DNA from: JBCBWG01 sp038523925
GTDB lineage: Bacteria; Pseudomonadota; Alphaproteobacteria; Rhizobiales; Hyphomicrobiaceae
Direction of reading: 5' to 3'
Assembly: GCA_038523925.1 (NCBI GenBank)
Contig: JBCBIY010000012.1
Location: forward strand, 1-64,000
Length of the DNA stretch: 64,000 nucleotides
Shown: positions 26,432 through 35,179 of the stretch, piece after piece
How the letters are laid out: each line of letters opens with the position of its first letter
How positions within the stretch are numbered: position 1 is the stretch's first letter
The notes under the pieces: model-generated
What the model was told of the DNA's origin: nothing
The model's database searches: none
What the model saw: only the letters and a program-made list of their open reading frames with translations
Translations under genes and position numbers: made by a program

Positions 26432-27613
26432 CTAGCGCTTGTCGAGCCAGCCGGTCAGCCGGGCCATCGCGGTCTCAAGCTGATCGGGCGACCGCAGATA
26501 GCAAAGCCGGAACGCGCCCTCGCCGGCCTGCCCGAACGCCGCACCGGGCGCGAGGCCGAGGTTGGCTTCATCGACGAGCTGCAATGCCATCTTCAAGCTG
26601 TCGGTCACGCCATCGATCTTGAACAGCAGGTAGAACGCGCCATCCGGCCAGGCGAACGACACGCCTTCGCGGCCGTCGAGCGCGCTGCAGACGATGTCGC
26701 GGCCCCGCGCGGCGCGGTCGATCTGTTCGCGGGCGATCGACTGGCCTTCTGAAAGTGCGACGACGCCGGCCGGCTGGTGAAACGTCGGCACGCCGGACGT
26801 ATTGTACTGGATCATGTTCTCGATCGTCTGTCCGAGCTCAGCCGGCGCTTGAAGCCAGCCCATGCGCCAGCCGGTCATTGCCCAATTCTTCGAGAACGTC
26901 TGGACAAATACGATCCTGTCGTCCGGTTCGCGCAACGTCTGAAGGCTCGGCGCAAGTTCGCCCTTCCAATAAAACCGGCCGTAGATCTCATCGGCGATGA
27001 TCCAAAGCCCGCGTTCCCGAGCGAACGCGAGGATCGCGCGGAGGTCGTCTTGCGATGCCGTCCAGCCGGTCGGGTTCGATGGCGTATTGATGAAGAGCGC
27101 GCGGGTCTTGGGCGTGACGGCTGCGAACAACTCGTCGAGATCAAGCGTCCAGCCATCGTTGCCAAAGCGCATATCGACTTCGCGGATGCGCCCGCCGCGC
27201 GACAGGATCGCGCCGTGAAAATTCGGCCACGCCGGGCTCGGCACGACGACCTCGTCGCCGTCTCCGACGATAAGCTGGACCGCCATCTGGATCGCCTGCA
27301 TGCCGCCGCAAGTGAGGAAGAACTCGTCCGGCGTGAACGCGCGCTGATAGAGGCCTGCGAAATAGTCGGCGAGCGCCTGGCGGATCGGCGGCATGCCGCG
27401 CTGATAGGTATAAAAGGTCGCGCCGTCCTTCAGCGCCGCGGCAGCCGCGTCGCAAATCAGGGCGGGTGTCGGGGTGTCGCCCTCGCCAGCCCAAAGCGGG
27501 ATCAGGCCTTCGCGCGTCCGCCCGTAGTTGAACACTTCGACGATGCCGCTTTCCGGCAGCGCGCGGGCTGACGGCGTGGCAGCCTGCAACAGTTCGTGCT
27601 GGGTGCGCGTCAT
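26432..27613 (-). CDS. Pyridoxal-phosphate-dependent aminotransferase (class I/II)
   Basis: 393 residues from ATG 27613, with GAAAGG about 7 bp before it. The PLP lysine is K242 in TFSKNWAMTGWRMGW. Other conserved residues are N177-x-P-SNPTG (177-183), D208 and Y211 (ADEIYGRF), and the substrate arginine block near the C-terminus (FRLCYLRSPDQLE). It is a fold-type I aminotransferase similar to aspartate or alanine aminotransferases. The amino donor and keto acid cannot be read from sequence. It is transcribed alone and convergent with the DUF1674 gene. Confidence 0.88.
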   Translation of the reverse strand: MTRTQHELLQAATPSARALPESGIVEVFNYGRTREGLIPLWAGEGDTPTPALICDAAAAALKDGATFYTYQRGMPPIRQALADYFAGLYQRAFTPDEFFLTCGGMQAIQMAVQLIVGDGDEVVVPSPAWPNFHGAILSRGGRIREVDMRFGNDGWTLDLDELFAAVTPKTRALFINTPSNPTGWTASQDDLRAILAFARERGLWIIADEIYGRFYWKGELAPSLQTLREPDDRIVFVQTFSKNWAMTGWRMGWLQAPAELGQTIENMIQYNTSGVPTFHQPAGVVALSEGQSIAREQIDRAARGRDIVCSALDGREGVSFAWPDGAFYLLFKIDGVTDSLKMALQLVDEANLGLAPGAAFGQAGEGAFRLCYLRSPDQLETAMARLTGWLDKR

Positions 27614-27974
27614 CGGAGACCTTTCGATGCAGGAGACCGGGCTCGATACCACGGATGGTGCGGCTGCCAAGTCTCCCGCGGGACACGTGCGACCACACGG
27701 TGCGCGCGGACCGCTGTTCCGGTTTCGGCGGCACCGTCACCGGGGCCGCGTTTCACATCGGGACGCGCTGAAACCCTGTGATGAAACCTTGATGACGTGA
27801 CGGACGCGTCCAGCCGCCGATCTGTTTCAGAACGGACCGGAAACGCAGGGAAATTTACGTTTCAGAAAGCTCTCGCTTCGGTTTCTCAGTCGTCTCACGA
27901 GACGGACGCAAGCTGGCTCCAGCCTTGCAGCCTGACGACGCAAATCCACCGGCCTTGCCATCTGGAGTTGCGTC
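27614..27974. other. Gene-free divergent promoter region
   Basis: 361 bp between the divergent aminotransferase and the first TadG-like gene. No frame has family support. It must hold the promoters of both genes. The only structured element I find is the perfect 14-bp dyad listed separately at 27891-27904. Confidence 0.55.
27891..27904. promoter_or_regulatory. Perfect dyad, possible operator
   Basis: CGTCTC-AC-GAGACG, six-base arms with a two-base spacer, 71 bp upstream of the ATG of the first TadG-like gene. The symmetry suits a dimeric regulator, but no T tract follows and no regulator is identified. It could be chance. Confidence 0.25.
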
Positions 27975-29234
27975 ATGGGTCTTCATATTCACCGCGTCCG
28001 TTGCTTTCTGAAATCGTTCGAGCGCGATGAGCGCGGCGTCGTCGCGATGATCTTCGCGTTGACGCTGGTTGTGCTTTTGTTGATGGCGGGCCTCGCGATC
28101 GACGTCGGCCGGGCCGTCCACACGTCAACGCGCGTAACCGCAGCGCTCGACAGTGCAGCGCTCGCAGGCGCCAAGGCACTGCGCCTTCAGGGGCTCTCAG
28201 AGACTGAGGCAAGCGAGCTTGCCCGCCGGATGTTTGAGGCGAACTACAAGGACCTGACGAGCTTCGACGGCACCATCAAGGACCTCCAGATCAGCGCCGA
28301 TGCGTCGAAGAGCAAGGTCGAGATCACGGCGACGACGTCAGTCGGCATGCACCTCGCGAAGCTCGCGGGGATTAGTACGATGGACTTCGACAAGACGGCG
28401 ACAGCGATCTTTGAGGCCAAGGACATCGAGGTGGCCGTGCAGCTCGATGTGACCGGCTCAATGTGCAACCCGTGCTCGAAGATCCAGGACCTGAAGTCGG
28501 CGACAAAGACGCTGGTCGACATCCTCATCCCCGACCAGGACACCGGCCAGAAGATCCGCATCGGCTATGCGCCGTTCTCTGCGGGCGTGAACGCAGGCTC
28601 ATACCTCGCAGCCGTCTCCGGCGGCGAGACAACGCCCGACAAGTGCACCTACGAGCGCCGCCAGCTTGGCTTCCAGCAGAGCGATGAAGCCCCTGTGGGT
28701 CAGGCGCGCCTGCAGACGACAAAAGACCTTCCCGGTGCGATCCGCTGCTCGGCGTCAGCTCCCATTCTGCCAATGACCGATGACAAGTCGCTCTTGAAGT
28801 CGACCGTCGACGGCTATTCGACGGACGGCTGGACGGCCGGTCACCTCGGCACAGCCTGGAGCTGGTATCTGCTGTCGCCGCGCTGGTCGAGCATCTGGCC
28901 ACAGTCTGCAAAGCCTGCCGAATACAACGACGAGGGCACCATCAAGGTCGCGATCCTGATGACAGACGGCGTCTACAACACCGTCGGCGGCGAGAACGGC
29001 AACGACACACAGTCAAGCAATCTGGCGACGTCGACATGTTCCGCGATGAAAGCAAAGAAGATCATCGTCTACACGGTCGGCTTCAAGTTAAGCCCTGGAT
29101 CGGCCGCGGCCGACACGCTGAGCGCATGCGCCTCAGGCCCAGGCAAGGCCTATAGCGCGGAGAATGGCGCGGCCTTGACTGCGGCATTCCGCGACATCGC
29201 CGAAGACATCACCAACCTGCGCCTCAGCAACTAG
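27975..29234 (+). CDS. TadG-like pilus protein with von Willebrand factor A domain (copy 1)
   Basis: 419 residues. The N-terminus has the Tad/Flp-type hydrophobic helix, residues 20-44 (ERGVVAMIFALT..), after a short basic segment, followed by RVTAALDSAALAGAKAL, the Tad domain. The von Willebrand A domain starts near 150 with the metal-binding DVTGS at 158-162 and MTDGVYNTVGG later. A CNPC motif (164-167) follows the metal site directly. TadG-like proteins are anchored near the pilus machine and assist adhesion. The same layout occurs in the paralogue at 30240. A hairpin terminator follows. Confidence 0.88.
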   Translation: MGLHIHRVRCFLKSFERDERGVVAMIFALTLVVLLLMAGLAIDVGRAVHTSTRVTAALDSAALAGAKALRLQGLSETEASELARRMFEANYKDLTSFDGTIKDLQISADASKSKVEITATTSVGMHLAKLAGISTMDFDKTATAIFEAKDIEVAVQLDVTGSMCNPCSKIQDLKSATKTLVDILIPDQDTGQKIRIGYAPFSAGVNAGSYLAAVSGGETTPDKCTYERRQLGFQQSDEAPVGQARLQTTKDLPGAIRCSASAPILPMTDDKSLLKSTVDGYSTDGWTAGHLGTAWSWYLLSPRWSSIWPQSAKPAEYNDEGTIKVAILMTDGVYNTVGGENGNDTQSSNLATSTCSAMKAKKIIVYTVGFKLSPGSAAADTLSACASGPGKAYSAENGAALTAAFRDIAEDITNLRLSN

Positions 29235-29292
29235 AGCCCATCTAGATCTGAGCGATTGCAGGACGTGATCGCCGCGTGACACGCGGGAGAGC

Positions 29293-29329
29293 AACGCGCC
29301 GGCCTCATCTGAGGTTGGCGCGTTTTGCT
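29293..29329 (+). terminator. Rho-independent terminator of the first TadG-like gene
   Basis: A 15-bp stem with two G-T pairs (29293-29307 with 29310-29324), loop TC, followed by TTGCTT. It starts 59 bp after the stop codon. Confidence 0.7.
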
Positions 29330-29386
29330 TGAGCTCCAGCCGTGATAGAGCGGCAAGCGGCGGTTGGCTCGAGTGGGGCGGGATTG

Positions 29387-30091
29387 ATGGACTGGGCGTT
29401 GGTGCGCAAGCTCGCCATCTGCTGTGTTGCGGCTTTGGGCGCGTTTGCCGCGTTCCGTCAGGGGCTGATCCCGCCGAAGTACTCGCCGCTTCCTGCAATC
29501 GTCTTCGAGAACCCATACCCCATCCTGGTCGATTGGCAGTTGCGGGAGCTGGGACAGGACGATGCGCTTTGCCGCGGGATGCTTTCGTCGAAGCACGTGA
29601 CGGGCAAGCGCATTGCAGACCGGCCGATCGAGAACGGATGCGGCTGGACAAATGCCATCCGGATGAGCGCGGTGGGCGGTGCTCGGTTTCCAGCCGCGCG
29701 CGTCAACTGTGGGGTCGCCGGCGGCATGGCGCTCTGGATGGTCAACGTCGTCCAGCCGGCCGCGCAGAAGTATTTCGGCCAGCCCGTCATCGCGATGCGC
29801 CAGATGGGCGTTTACAATTGCCGCAACATTATCGGCAACAGCATCTGGTCGCGCCGCCGCAGCCAGCACGCGACGGCAAATGCCGTCGATGTCGGGGCCT
29901 TCCGTTTGAAGAACGGCCGGCAGATCGTCATACGAAAAGCGTGGAAAGGGCAGGGGAAAGACGCACGCTTCTTGCGTGAGATCTTCGAAGGCGCCTGCCC
30001 GTTCTTCCGCGTCGCGCTCAGCCCGAACTACAACGCCGCCCACCACGATCATTTTCATTTTGACCGCGGGCCATTCTGGCGGTGCCGCTAG
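29387..30091 (+). CDS. Extensin-like family protein
   Basis: 234 residues from ATG 29387, a start just before a hydrophobic signal or anchor (VRKLAICCVAALGAFAAF); GTG 29342 is an in-frame alternative. The C-terminal extensin-like domain carries MGVYNCRNI, SQHATANAVDVGAF and HHDHFHFDRGPFWRCR, with the H-x8-D and HxH pattern of peptidoglycan-peptidase-like folds. It also has several cysteines fit for disulfides. It is likely periplasmic or membrane-anchored. Its function is unproven. It lies between two TadG-like genes, but a terminator separates it from the first. Confidence 0.82.
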   Translation: MDWALVRKLAICCVAALGAFAAFRQGLIPPKYSPLPAIVFENPYPILVDWQLRELGQDDALCRGMLSSKHVTGKRIADRPIENGCGWTNAIRMSAVGGARFPAARVNCGVAGGMALWMVNVVQPAAQKYFGQPVIAMRQMGVYNCRNIIGNSIWSRRRSQHATANAVDVGAFRLKNGRQIVIRKAWKGQGKDARFLREIFEGACPFFRVALSPNYNAAHHDHFHFDRGPFWRCR

Positions 30092-30239
30092 GCGTTCCAA
30101 ACCGGAACATCAGTTAGCGCGCTGTTTCCCAGAATAGGACGCATTTGATCGAAATCTTGAATATCAGGGTCCGTCGGATCTCGAATTAGAGCAATTTTAT
30201 CAAATTGAGAGCTATCGCAGTTGCACCAGGAAAATTCGG

Positions 30240-31523
30240 GTGCGTTCCATGTTGCGATTAGCAGATCTTCTGACGCGATTTCGTCGTGATGACAAAGGCG
30301 TTGTCGCGATTATCTTCGCGCTCAGTGTCGTCTTCCTCATGGGCGTGGCCGGCCTCGCCGTCGACTCGTCCCGGCGCCTTCTCGTTTCGCAGAAGACCGG
30401 CGACCTTCTAGATTCAACAGCAATGATGGCGGCCAAGCTGCTCGACTCGGCTGAGCTGAGCGACAGCCAGATCAAAGAGCGCGCGAAGGCCTACTTCGAC
30501 AGCCAGGCGGACGTCTTCGCCGCGCAGAAGGAAGTTGCCTACTCCAACTTCGAGACCATCCCGGACCGCAAAGAGCACTCGGTTGAGGTGAAGGTCGATG
30601 TCGTCATGCCAACGACGCTCGGCAAGGTCGTGAACATCAACGAAATGCGTTTCAATCGCGCGTCGAGCGTCATCTACAAATCGCGCAAGCTCGAGATTGC
30701 GATGGTGCTCGATATTACTGGATCGATGTGTGAGCCGTGCACGAAAATCGAGGGATTGCGGGCGGCTGCAAAGGACATGGTCGAAACGCTCTACGGCAAC
30801 AATCCAGGCAAGGATGCCGTGCGCGTCTCCCTCGTGCCGTATGCCGCGTCCGTCAATGCGGGCAGCTATTTGTCAGCAGCAACGGGTGGCGCCAGCGGCG
30901 GACCGTGTGTGGCTGAGCGGGAAGGCGCCGACGCGACAACCGATTCAGCCCCCGGACCCGGCTCTTACTCGCTTGTGGCGAGCGCAAACCTGAACCCGCG
31001 ATACCAGTGCCCGATGGACGTGGTGCGCCCGCTTGAAGATCTGCGTAAGAGCGATGACCGCAACGCCTTCAAGCAGAAGATCGATCAGTTGATGACGGAT
31101 GGCTGGACGGGAGGCCACATCGGCCTCGCGTGGGGCTGGTATACGCTTTCGCCAAACTGGAGTTCGATCTGGCCGGGCGACGCCAAGCCGCGCAACTACG
31201 ACAATGAAGAGAACATCAAGGCCGTGATCTTGATGACTGACGGCATCTTCAACATTGCCTACACGGGCGACAATAAGGATTCTGAATCGTCCGACGCTGA
31301 CGGTAGCTCGGGCAACCAGGCCCTCGCGCTCTGCAGTGCCATGCGCGCGCAGGGTATCCGCCTCTACACCATTTCGTATCAGGCCCCCGAGCCCGCCGAG
31401 AGCATGCTTCAAGCCTGCGCGGGCGACACGAACAACGCGTACGTTGCCGATAACTCAGGCGAGCTGATCATGTCGTTCCGCGACATCGTCGACAAACTGC
31501 AGATGATGCGGATCTCGAAGTAA
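30240..31523 (+). CDS. TadG-like pilus protein with von Willebrand factor A domain (copy 2)
   Basis: 427 residues, GTG start at 30240 with AGGA about 9 bp upstream (ATG 30249 is too far from it). It aligns with the protein at 27975: hydrophobic Tad helix at residues 20-42, metal motif DITGS at 158-162 and CEPC at 164-167, then MTDGWTGGHIGLAWGWY and MTDGIFNIAY, and the same FRDIVDK-type end. Two such paralogues about 2 kb apart suggest a tandem duplication with the extensin-like gene caught between. The upstream 150 bp is AT-richer than the surroundings and may be its promoter. Confidence 0.87.
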   Translation: MRSMLRLADLLTRFRRDDKGVVAIIFALSVVFLMGVAGLAVDSSRRLLVSQKTGDLLDSTAMMAAKLLDSAELSDSQIKERAKAYFDSQADVFAAQKEVAYSNFETIPDRKEHSVEVKVDVVMPTTLGKVVNINEMRFNRASSVIYKSRKLEIAMVLDITGSMCEPCTKIEGLRAAAKDMVETLYGNNPGKDAVRVSLVPYAASVNAGSYLSAATGGASGGPCVAEREGADATTDSAPGPGSYSLVASANLNPRYQCPMDVVRPLEDLRKSDDRNAFKQKIDQLMTDGWTGGHIGLAWGWYTLSPNWSSIWPGDAKPRNYDNEENIKAVILMTDGIFNIAYTGDNKDSESSDADGSSGNQALALCSAMRAQGIRLYTISYQAPEPAESMLQACAGDTNNAYVADNSGELIMSFRDIVDKLQMMRISK

Positions 31524-31551
31524 ATCCGTCTCACTGGATGACGAAGGAGGA

Positions 31552-31577
31552 GCCGGCGGTGTGCCGGCCCTTTCGCG
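31552..31577 (+). terminator. Weak hairpin after the second TadG-like gene
   Basis: GCCGGC (31552-31557) pairs with GCCGGC (31563-31568) over the loop GGTGT, followed by CCTTTCGCGTTT. It lies between the convergent TadG-like and acs genes. The T tract is interrupted. Confidence 0.45.
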
Positions 31578-31578
31578 T

Positions 31579-33525
31579 TTAGCCGGCGCGGTTCTGCCGG
31601 TTCTCGATCAGGTCGTCGACGACGGCGGGCTCTGCAAGCGTTGATGTATCGCCGAGGTTCGAGAAGTCGTCTTCTGCGATCTTGCGCAGGATGCGGCGCA
31701 TGATCTTGCCGGACCGCGTCTTCGGCAAGCCGGGCGCGAACTGGATCAGGTCTGGCGAGGCGATCGGGCCGATCTCCTGGCGCACCCAGTCGCGCAACTC
31801 CTTCTTGAGCGCGTCCGTCGGATCTTCGCCGCTCATCAGCGTCACGTAGCAGTAGATGCCCTGACCTTTGACGTCATGCGGGTAGCCAACGACGGCGGAC
31901 TCCGAGACCTTCTCGTGCGCGACGAGCGCGCTTTCAACTTCGGCTGTGCCCATGCGGTGGCCCGAGACGTTGATCACGTCATCGACGCGGCCGGTAATCC
32001 AATAGTACCCGTCCTCGTCGCGGCGGCAGCCGTCGCCGGTGAAGTACTTGCCGGGATAGGTCGAGAAGTACGTCTGCACAAAGCGTTCGTGATCGCCGTA
32101 GACAGTGCGCATCTGGCCGGGCCAGCTATCGGTAATGCATAAGTTGCCGCTGGTCGCGCCTTCGAGCACGGCACCTTTGTCGTCGACCAGCTCTGGCTGG
32201 ATGCCGAAGAAGGGCCGGGTGGCCGATCCGGGTTTTGTCTGCGTCGCGCCGGGCAGCGGCGTAATCATGATCCCGCCGGTTTCCGTCTGCCACCACGTAT
32301 CGACGATCGGGCAGCGGCCGTCGCCGACGACGTTGTGATACCACTCCCAGGCTTCAGGATTGATCGGCTCGCCAACTGAGCCAAGCAGACGCAGAGATGA
32401 CCGGTCGGTCCGCTTCACGAAGTCATCGCCGGCGCCCATCAGTGCGCGGATTGCAGTTGGCGCCGTGTAGAACGTGTTGACGCCCCACTTATCGACGACG
32501 TGCCAGAAGCGTGAGGCGGTCGGATAGTTCGGCACGCCTTCGAACATCAGCGTCGTCGCGCCGTTCGCGAGTGGGCCGTAGACGATATAGCTGTGGCCCG
32601 TGACCCAGCCGACATCCGCCGTGCACCAGTAGATGTCACCGTCGTGATAATCGAAAACGTATTGGTGCGTCATCGAGGCGTAGACGAGGTAACCGCCCGT
32701 CGTGTGCATTACGCCCTTGGGCTTTCCGGTCGACCCGGATGTGTAGAGGATGAACAACGGGTCTTCCGCGTTCATCGGTTCGGGCGGGCAGTCCGGTGAG
32801 ACCTTCACAAGCTCTTCGTGCAGCCAGAGGTCGCGGCCCTCTTTCATTGTCACGTCGCCGCCGGTGTGGCGGACGACCAGCACTTTTTCGTCGCCCGTCG
32901 CACAGCGCTCAAGCGCGGCATCCGTGTTGGCTTTGAGCGGGATCTTCTTGCCGCCGCGCAGGCCTTCGTCCGACGTGATGACGAACTTCGACTGGCAGTC
33001 CTCGATGCGGCCTGCGAGGCTATCCGGCGAGAAGCCGCCGAAGACCACGGAGTGCACCGCGCCGATGCGGGCGCACGCGAGCATCGCGTACGTCGCCTCG
33101 GGAATCATCGGCATGTAGATCGTGACGCGGTCGCCCTTCTTGACGCCATTGGCCTTCATGACGTTGGCGAACTTGGAGACGCGTTCGAAAAGCTGGCGAT
33201 AGGTAATTTCTTCGCCGTCGGTCGGGTCATCACCTTCCATGATGATCGCCGTCTGGTCGCCGCGCTCTTTCAGATGGCGGTCAACGCAGTTGTAACAGAC
33301 GTTGGTGACGCCATCCTCGTACCACTTGATCGAGACTTCGCCCGGCCCGAACGTCGTGTTCTTGACCTTCGTGTAGGGCGTCATCCAGTCGATGCGCTTG
33401 CCCATCTCGCCCCAGAAACCTTCAGGGTCGCGGATGCTGCGCTCGTAGAGTTCTTGATAGCGGGTGTTGTCGACCCAGGCGCGGGATGCCCATTCCGCCG
33501 GGACCGGATAAAGGCCGTCACTCAT
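31579..33525 (-). CDS. acs: Acetyl-CoA synthetase
   Basis: 648 residues, the usual length, with GGAGGAAAA as ribosome-binding site. The AMP-binding loop YTSGSTGKPKG is at residues 261-271, and the adenylation/thioester hinge region and the acetylatable lysine PKTRSGKIMRR (K607) are intact. WWQTETGG, which lines the acetate pocket, is present. It activates acetate to acetyl-CoA via acetyl-AMP. The conserved K607 is the site regulated by acetylation in other bacteria. Transcribed alone on the minus strand. Confidence 0.97.
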   Translation of the reverse strand: MSDGLYPVPAEWASRAWVDNTRYQELYERSIRDPEGFWGEMGKRIDWMTPYTKVKNTTFGPGEVSIKWYEDGVTNVCYNCVDRHLKERGDQTAIIMEGDDPTDGEEITYRQLFERVSKFANVMKANGVKKGDRVTIYMPMIPEATYAMLACARIGAVHSVVFGGFSPDSLAGRIEDCQSKFVITSDEGLRGGKKIPLKANTDAALERCATGDEKVLVVRHTGGDVTMKEGRDLWLHEELVKVSPDCPPEPMNAEDPLFILYTSGSTGKPKGVMHTTGGYLVYASMTHQYVFDYHDGDIYWCTADVGWVTGHSYIVYGPLANGATTLMFEGVPNYPTASRFWHVVDKWGVNTFYTAPTAIRALMGAGDDFVKRTDRSSLRLLGSVGEPINPEAWEWYHNVVGDGRCPIVDTWWQTETGGIMITPLPGATQTKPGSATRPFFGIQPELVDDKGAVLEGATSGNLCITDSWPGQMRTVYGDHERFVQTYFSTYPGKYFTGDGCRRDEDGYYWITGRVDDVINVSGHRMGTAEVESALVAHEKVSESAVVGYPHDVKGQGIYCYVTLMSGEDPTDALKKELRDWVRQEIGPIASPDLIQFAPGLPKTRSGKIMRRILRKIAEDDFSNLGDTSTLAEPAVVDDLIENRQNRAG

Positions 33526-33698
33526 CGCGTTTTCCTCCGACGTCGTTTGCGGCTTTTTCTGAGGTCTTATCGCCGCAGCGCGCGCACGGACAACCGCCCC
33601 GATGGTCGATACGACGACAGAACGGTGAATTGGCGGGCATGGGGCAGGCGGAGCAGTGCGTCCGCTGCGGGATCCGGTGGGTCGGATGTCGTCGGCCG

Positions 33699-34151
33699 TT
33701 ACTTGATCTCGGCCAAGGCCTCTTTCACCGCTTTCTGGCTGAGCCCGGCCATTTTACAGACCTGCTTCCACTCATCGGCTTTGACTGGCTGAACGGAGAG
33801 CCGCATTGAGGTGACGAGCGCCATGTCGGCCAGTTTCGGCTCGGCCTTGACGTCGGCGAGCGTGACGGCCTTCGGCATCGCGCAGACTGCGCGCACATCA
33901 ACGCATTCCCACCGTTCGTCGTCGGTTTTCGAATCCGGATGCGCCTCGGCTGAGACCATGCAGACGCCGACGACTTCCTTGCCTTCGTTGGAATGATAGT
34001 AGAGCCCGAGATCGCCGACCTTCATCTCGCGCATGTTGTTGCGCGCCTGATAGTTGCGGACGCCGTCCCATTCTTCACCGGCCGCACCCTTTGCGACGAG
34101 GTCGTCCCACGAAAACACGTCCGGTTCTGATTTGAACAGCCAGTAGGCCAT
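33699..34151 (-). CDS. EVE domain-containing protein
   Basis: 150 residues, starting MAYWLFKSEPDVFSWDDL, with the EVE core WDGVRNYQARNNMREMKVGD and GLYYHSNEGKEVVGV. EVE domains are PUA-related and bind modified bases in nucleic acids; the ligand here is unknown. It lies downstream of tsaD and gpsA on the same strand, 35 bp after gpsA, an arrangement widespread in alphaproteobacteria. The link to tRNA modification by TsaD is suggestive only. Confidence 0.92.
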   Translation of the reverse strand: MAYWLFKSEPDVFSWDDLVAKGAAGEEWDGVRNYQARNNMREMKVGDLGLYYHSNEGKEVVGVCMVSAEAHPDSKTDDERWECVDVRAVCAMPKAVTLADVKAEPKLADMALVTSMRLSVQPVKADEWKQVCKMAGLSQKAVKEALAEIK

Positions 34152-34186
34152 GGCGCCGGCATCCCCCGCAGTTGGTCGCGCGAACG

Positions 34187-35179
34187 TTAGTCTTCCGGCT
34201 TCAGCGGCCGGTCAAGCAGTGCGGCCACGCCATCCCGAACATTCGTCGCGCCAGTGACGATGTCGCTGACGGCTTGCGTGATCGGCATGTCGACGCCGTG
34301 ACGTGCGGCAAGTCTAAGCGCGGCCTCTGTCGTGAACACACCTTCGGCAACGGACGACCGCTCGGCAAGTACGTCGCGCGCGGCGCGTCCTCCGCCAATG
34401 GCCCGCCCGAGGCTCATGTTGCGCGACTGGGTCGAGCCGCAAGTCAGGATGAGGTCGCCGAGGCCCGACAGGCCGCCGAGAGTTTCGGGGCGCGCGCCCA
34501 CGGCCTCCGCGAGCCGCCGCATCTCGGCGAACCCGCGTGTCACCATCCCGGCGTGCGCACTGCAGCCGAGGTCGAGCCCGTCAACGATGCCGGCCGCTAT
34601 CGCAATGACGTTCTTGAGCGCACCGCCAAGTTCGACGCCAATGATGTCGTCGGTCCAATAGAGCCGCATATCAGCCGTTGCGAGGTCGCGCGCGACCGTC
34701 TCGGCGGCGGAGCTGTCCGCGCCGGCAAGCGTCAGCGCGACAGGCCTGCCGCGGGCAACGTCGGCTGCGAAGCCGGGTCCTGACAGGATCGCGATGTTTG
34801 CGCCCGGCAGCTCTTCGGCGGCGATTTCACTCAAGCGTCGGGAGGTGGCCTGCTCGATCCCCTTGGCGCAGATGACGACGGGCGCATCTGACGAGTGATG
34901 CGGGGCAAAGCCCTGACACGCAGCCCGCACGTGCTGAGCTGGTGTCGCAACAAGCACAACGTCAGCGTCCGCCACCGCGCCGAGCACGCCCGTAACCCGG
35001 ATGGCAGCCGGAATGTCATGGCCGGGCAGGTAGCGCGTGTTCTCCCGATTGGTCGCGATGTCGGCGCGGGTGGCGTCGGCGTGCGCCCAGAGCGTGACTG
35101 CGTGCCCGCCACGATGACAGGCAAGCGCGAGTGCAGTGCCCCATGCGCCGGCGCCCGCAATGGCGATGCGGCCAGTCAC
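34187..35179 (-). CDS. gpsA: Glycerol-3-phosphate dehydrogenase [NAD(P)+]
   Basis: 330 residues. The nucleotide-binding GAGAWGTALA is at residues 9-18, and the catalytic lysine is K189 in GVELGGALKNVIAIAAGI. RNMSLGRAIGGG and the C-terminal EAALRLAARHGVDMPI are family blocks. It reduces dihydroxyacetone phosphate to sn-glycerol-3-phosphate for phospholipid synthesis. It overlaps the tsaD stop by 4 bp (ATGA), so the two are coupled. Confidence 0.97.
   Translation of the reverse strand: MTGRIAIAGAGAWGTALALACHRGGHAVTLWAHADATRADIATNRENTRYLPGHDIPAAIRVTGVLGAVADADVVLVATPAQHVRAACQGFAPHHSSDAPVVICAKGIEQATSRRLSEIAAEELPGANIAILSGPGFAADVARGRPVALTLAGADSSAAETVARDLATADMRLYWTDDIIGVELGGALKNVIAIAAGIVDGLDLGCSAHAGMVTRGFAEMRRLAEAVGARPETLGGLSGLGDLILTCGSTQSRNMSLGRAIGGGRAARDVLAERSSVAEGVFTTEAALRLAARHGVDMPITQAVSDIVTGATNVRDGVAALLDRPLKPED

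Noticed and set aside
33640..33700. Short frame with a zinc-ribbon-like CVRC
   Set aside because: It has only one Cys pair, no ribosome-binding site, and overlaps the end of the EVE gene.
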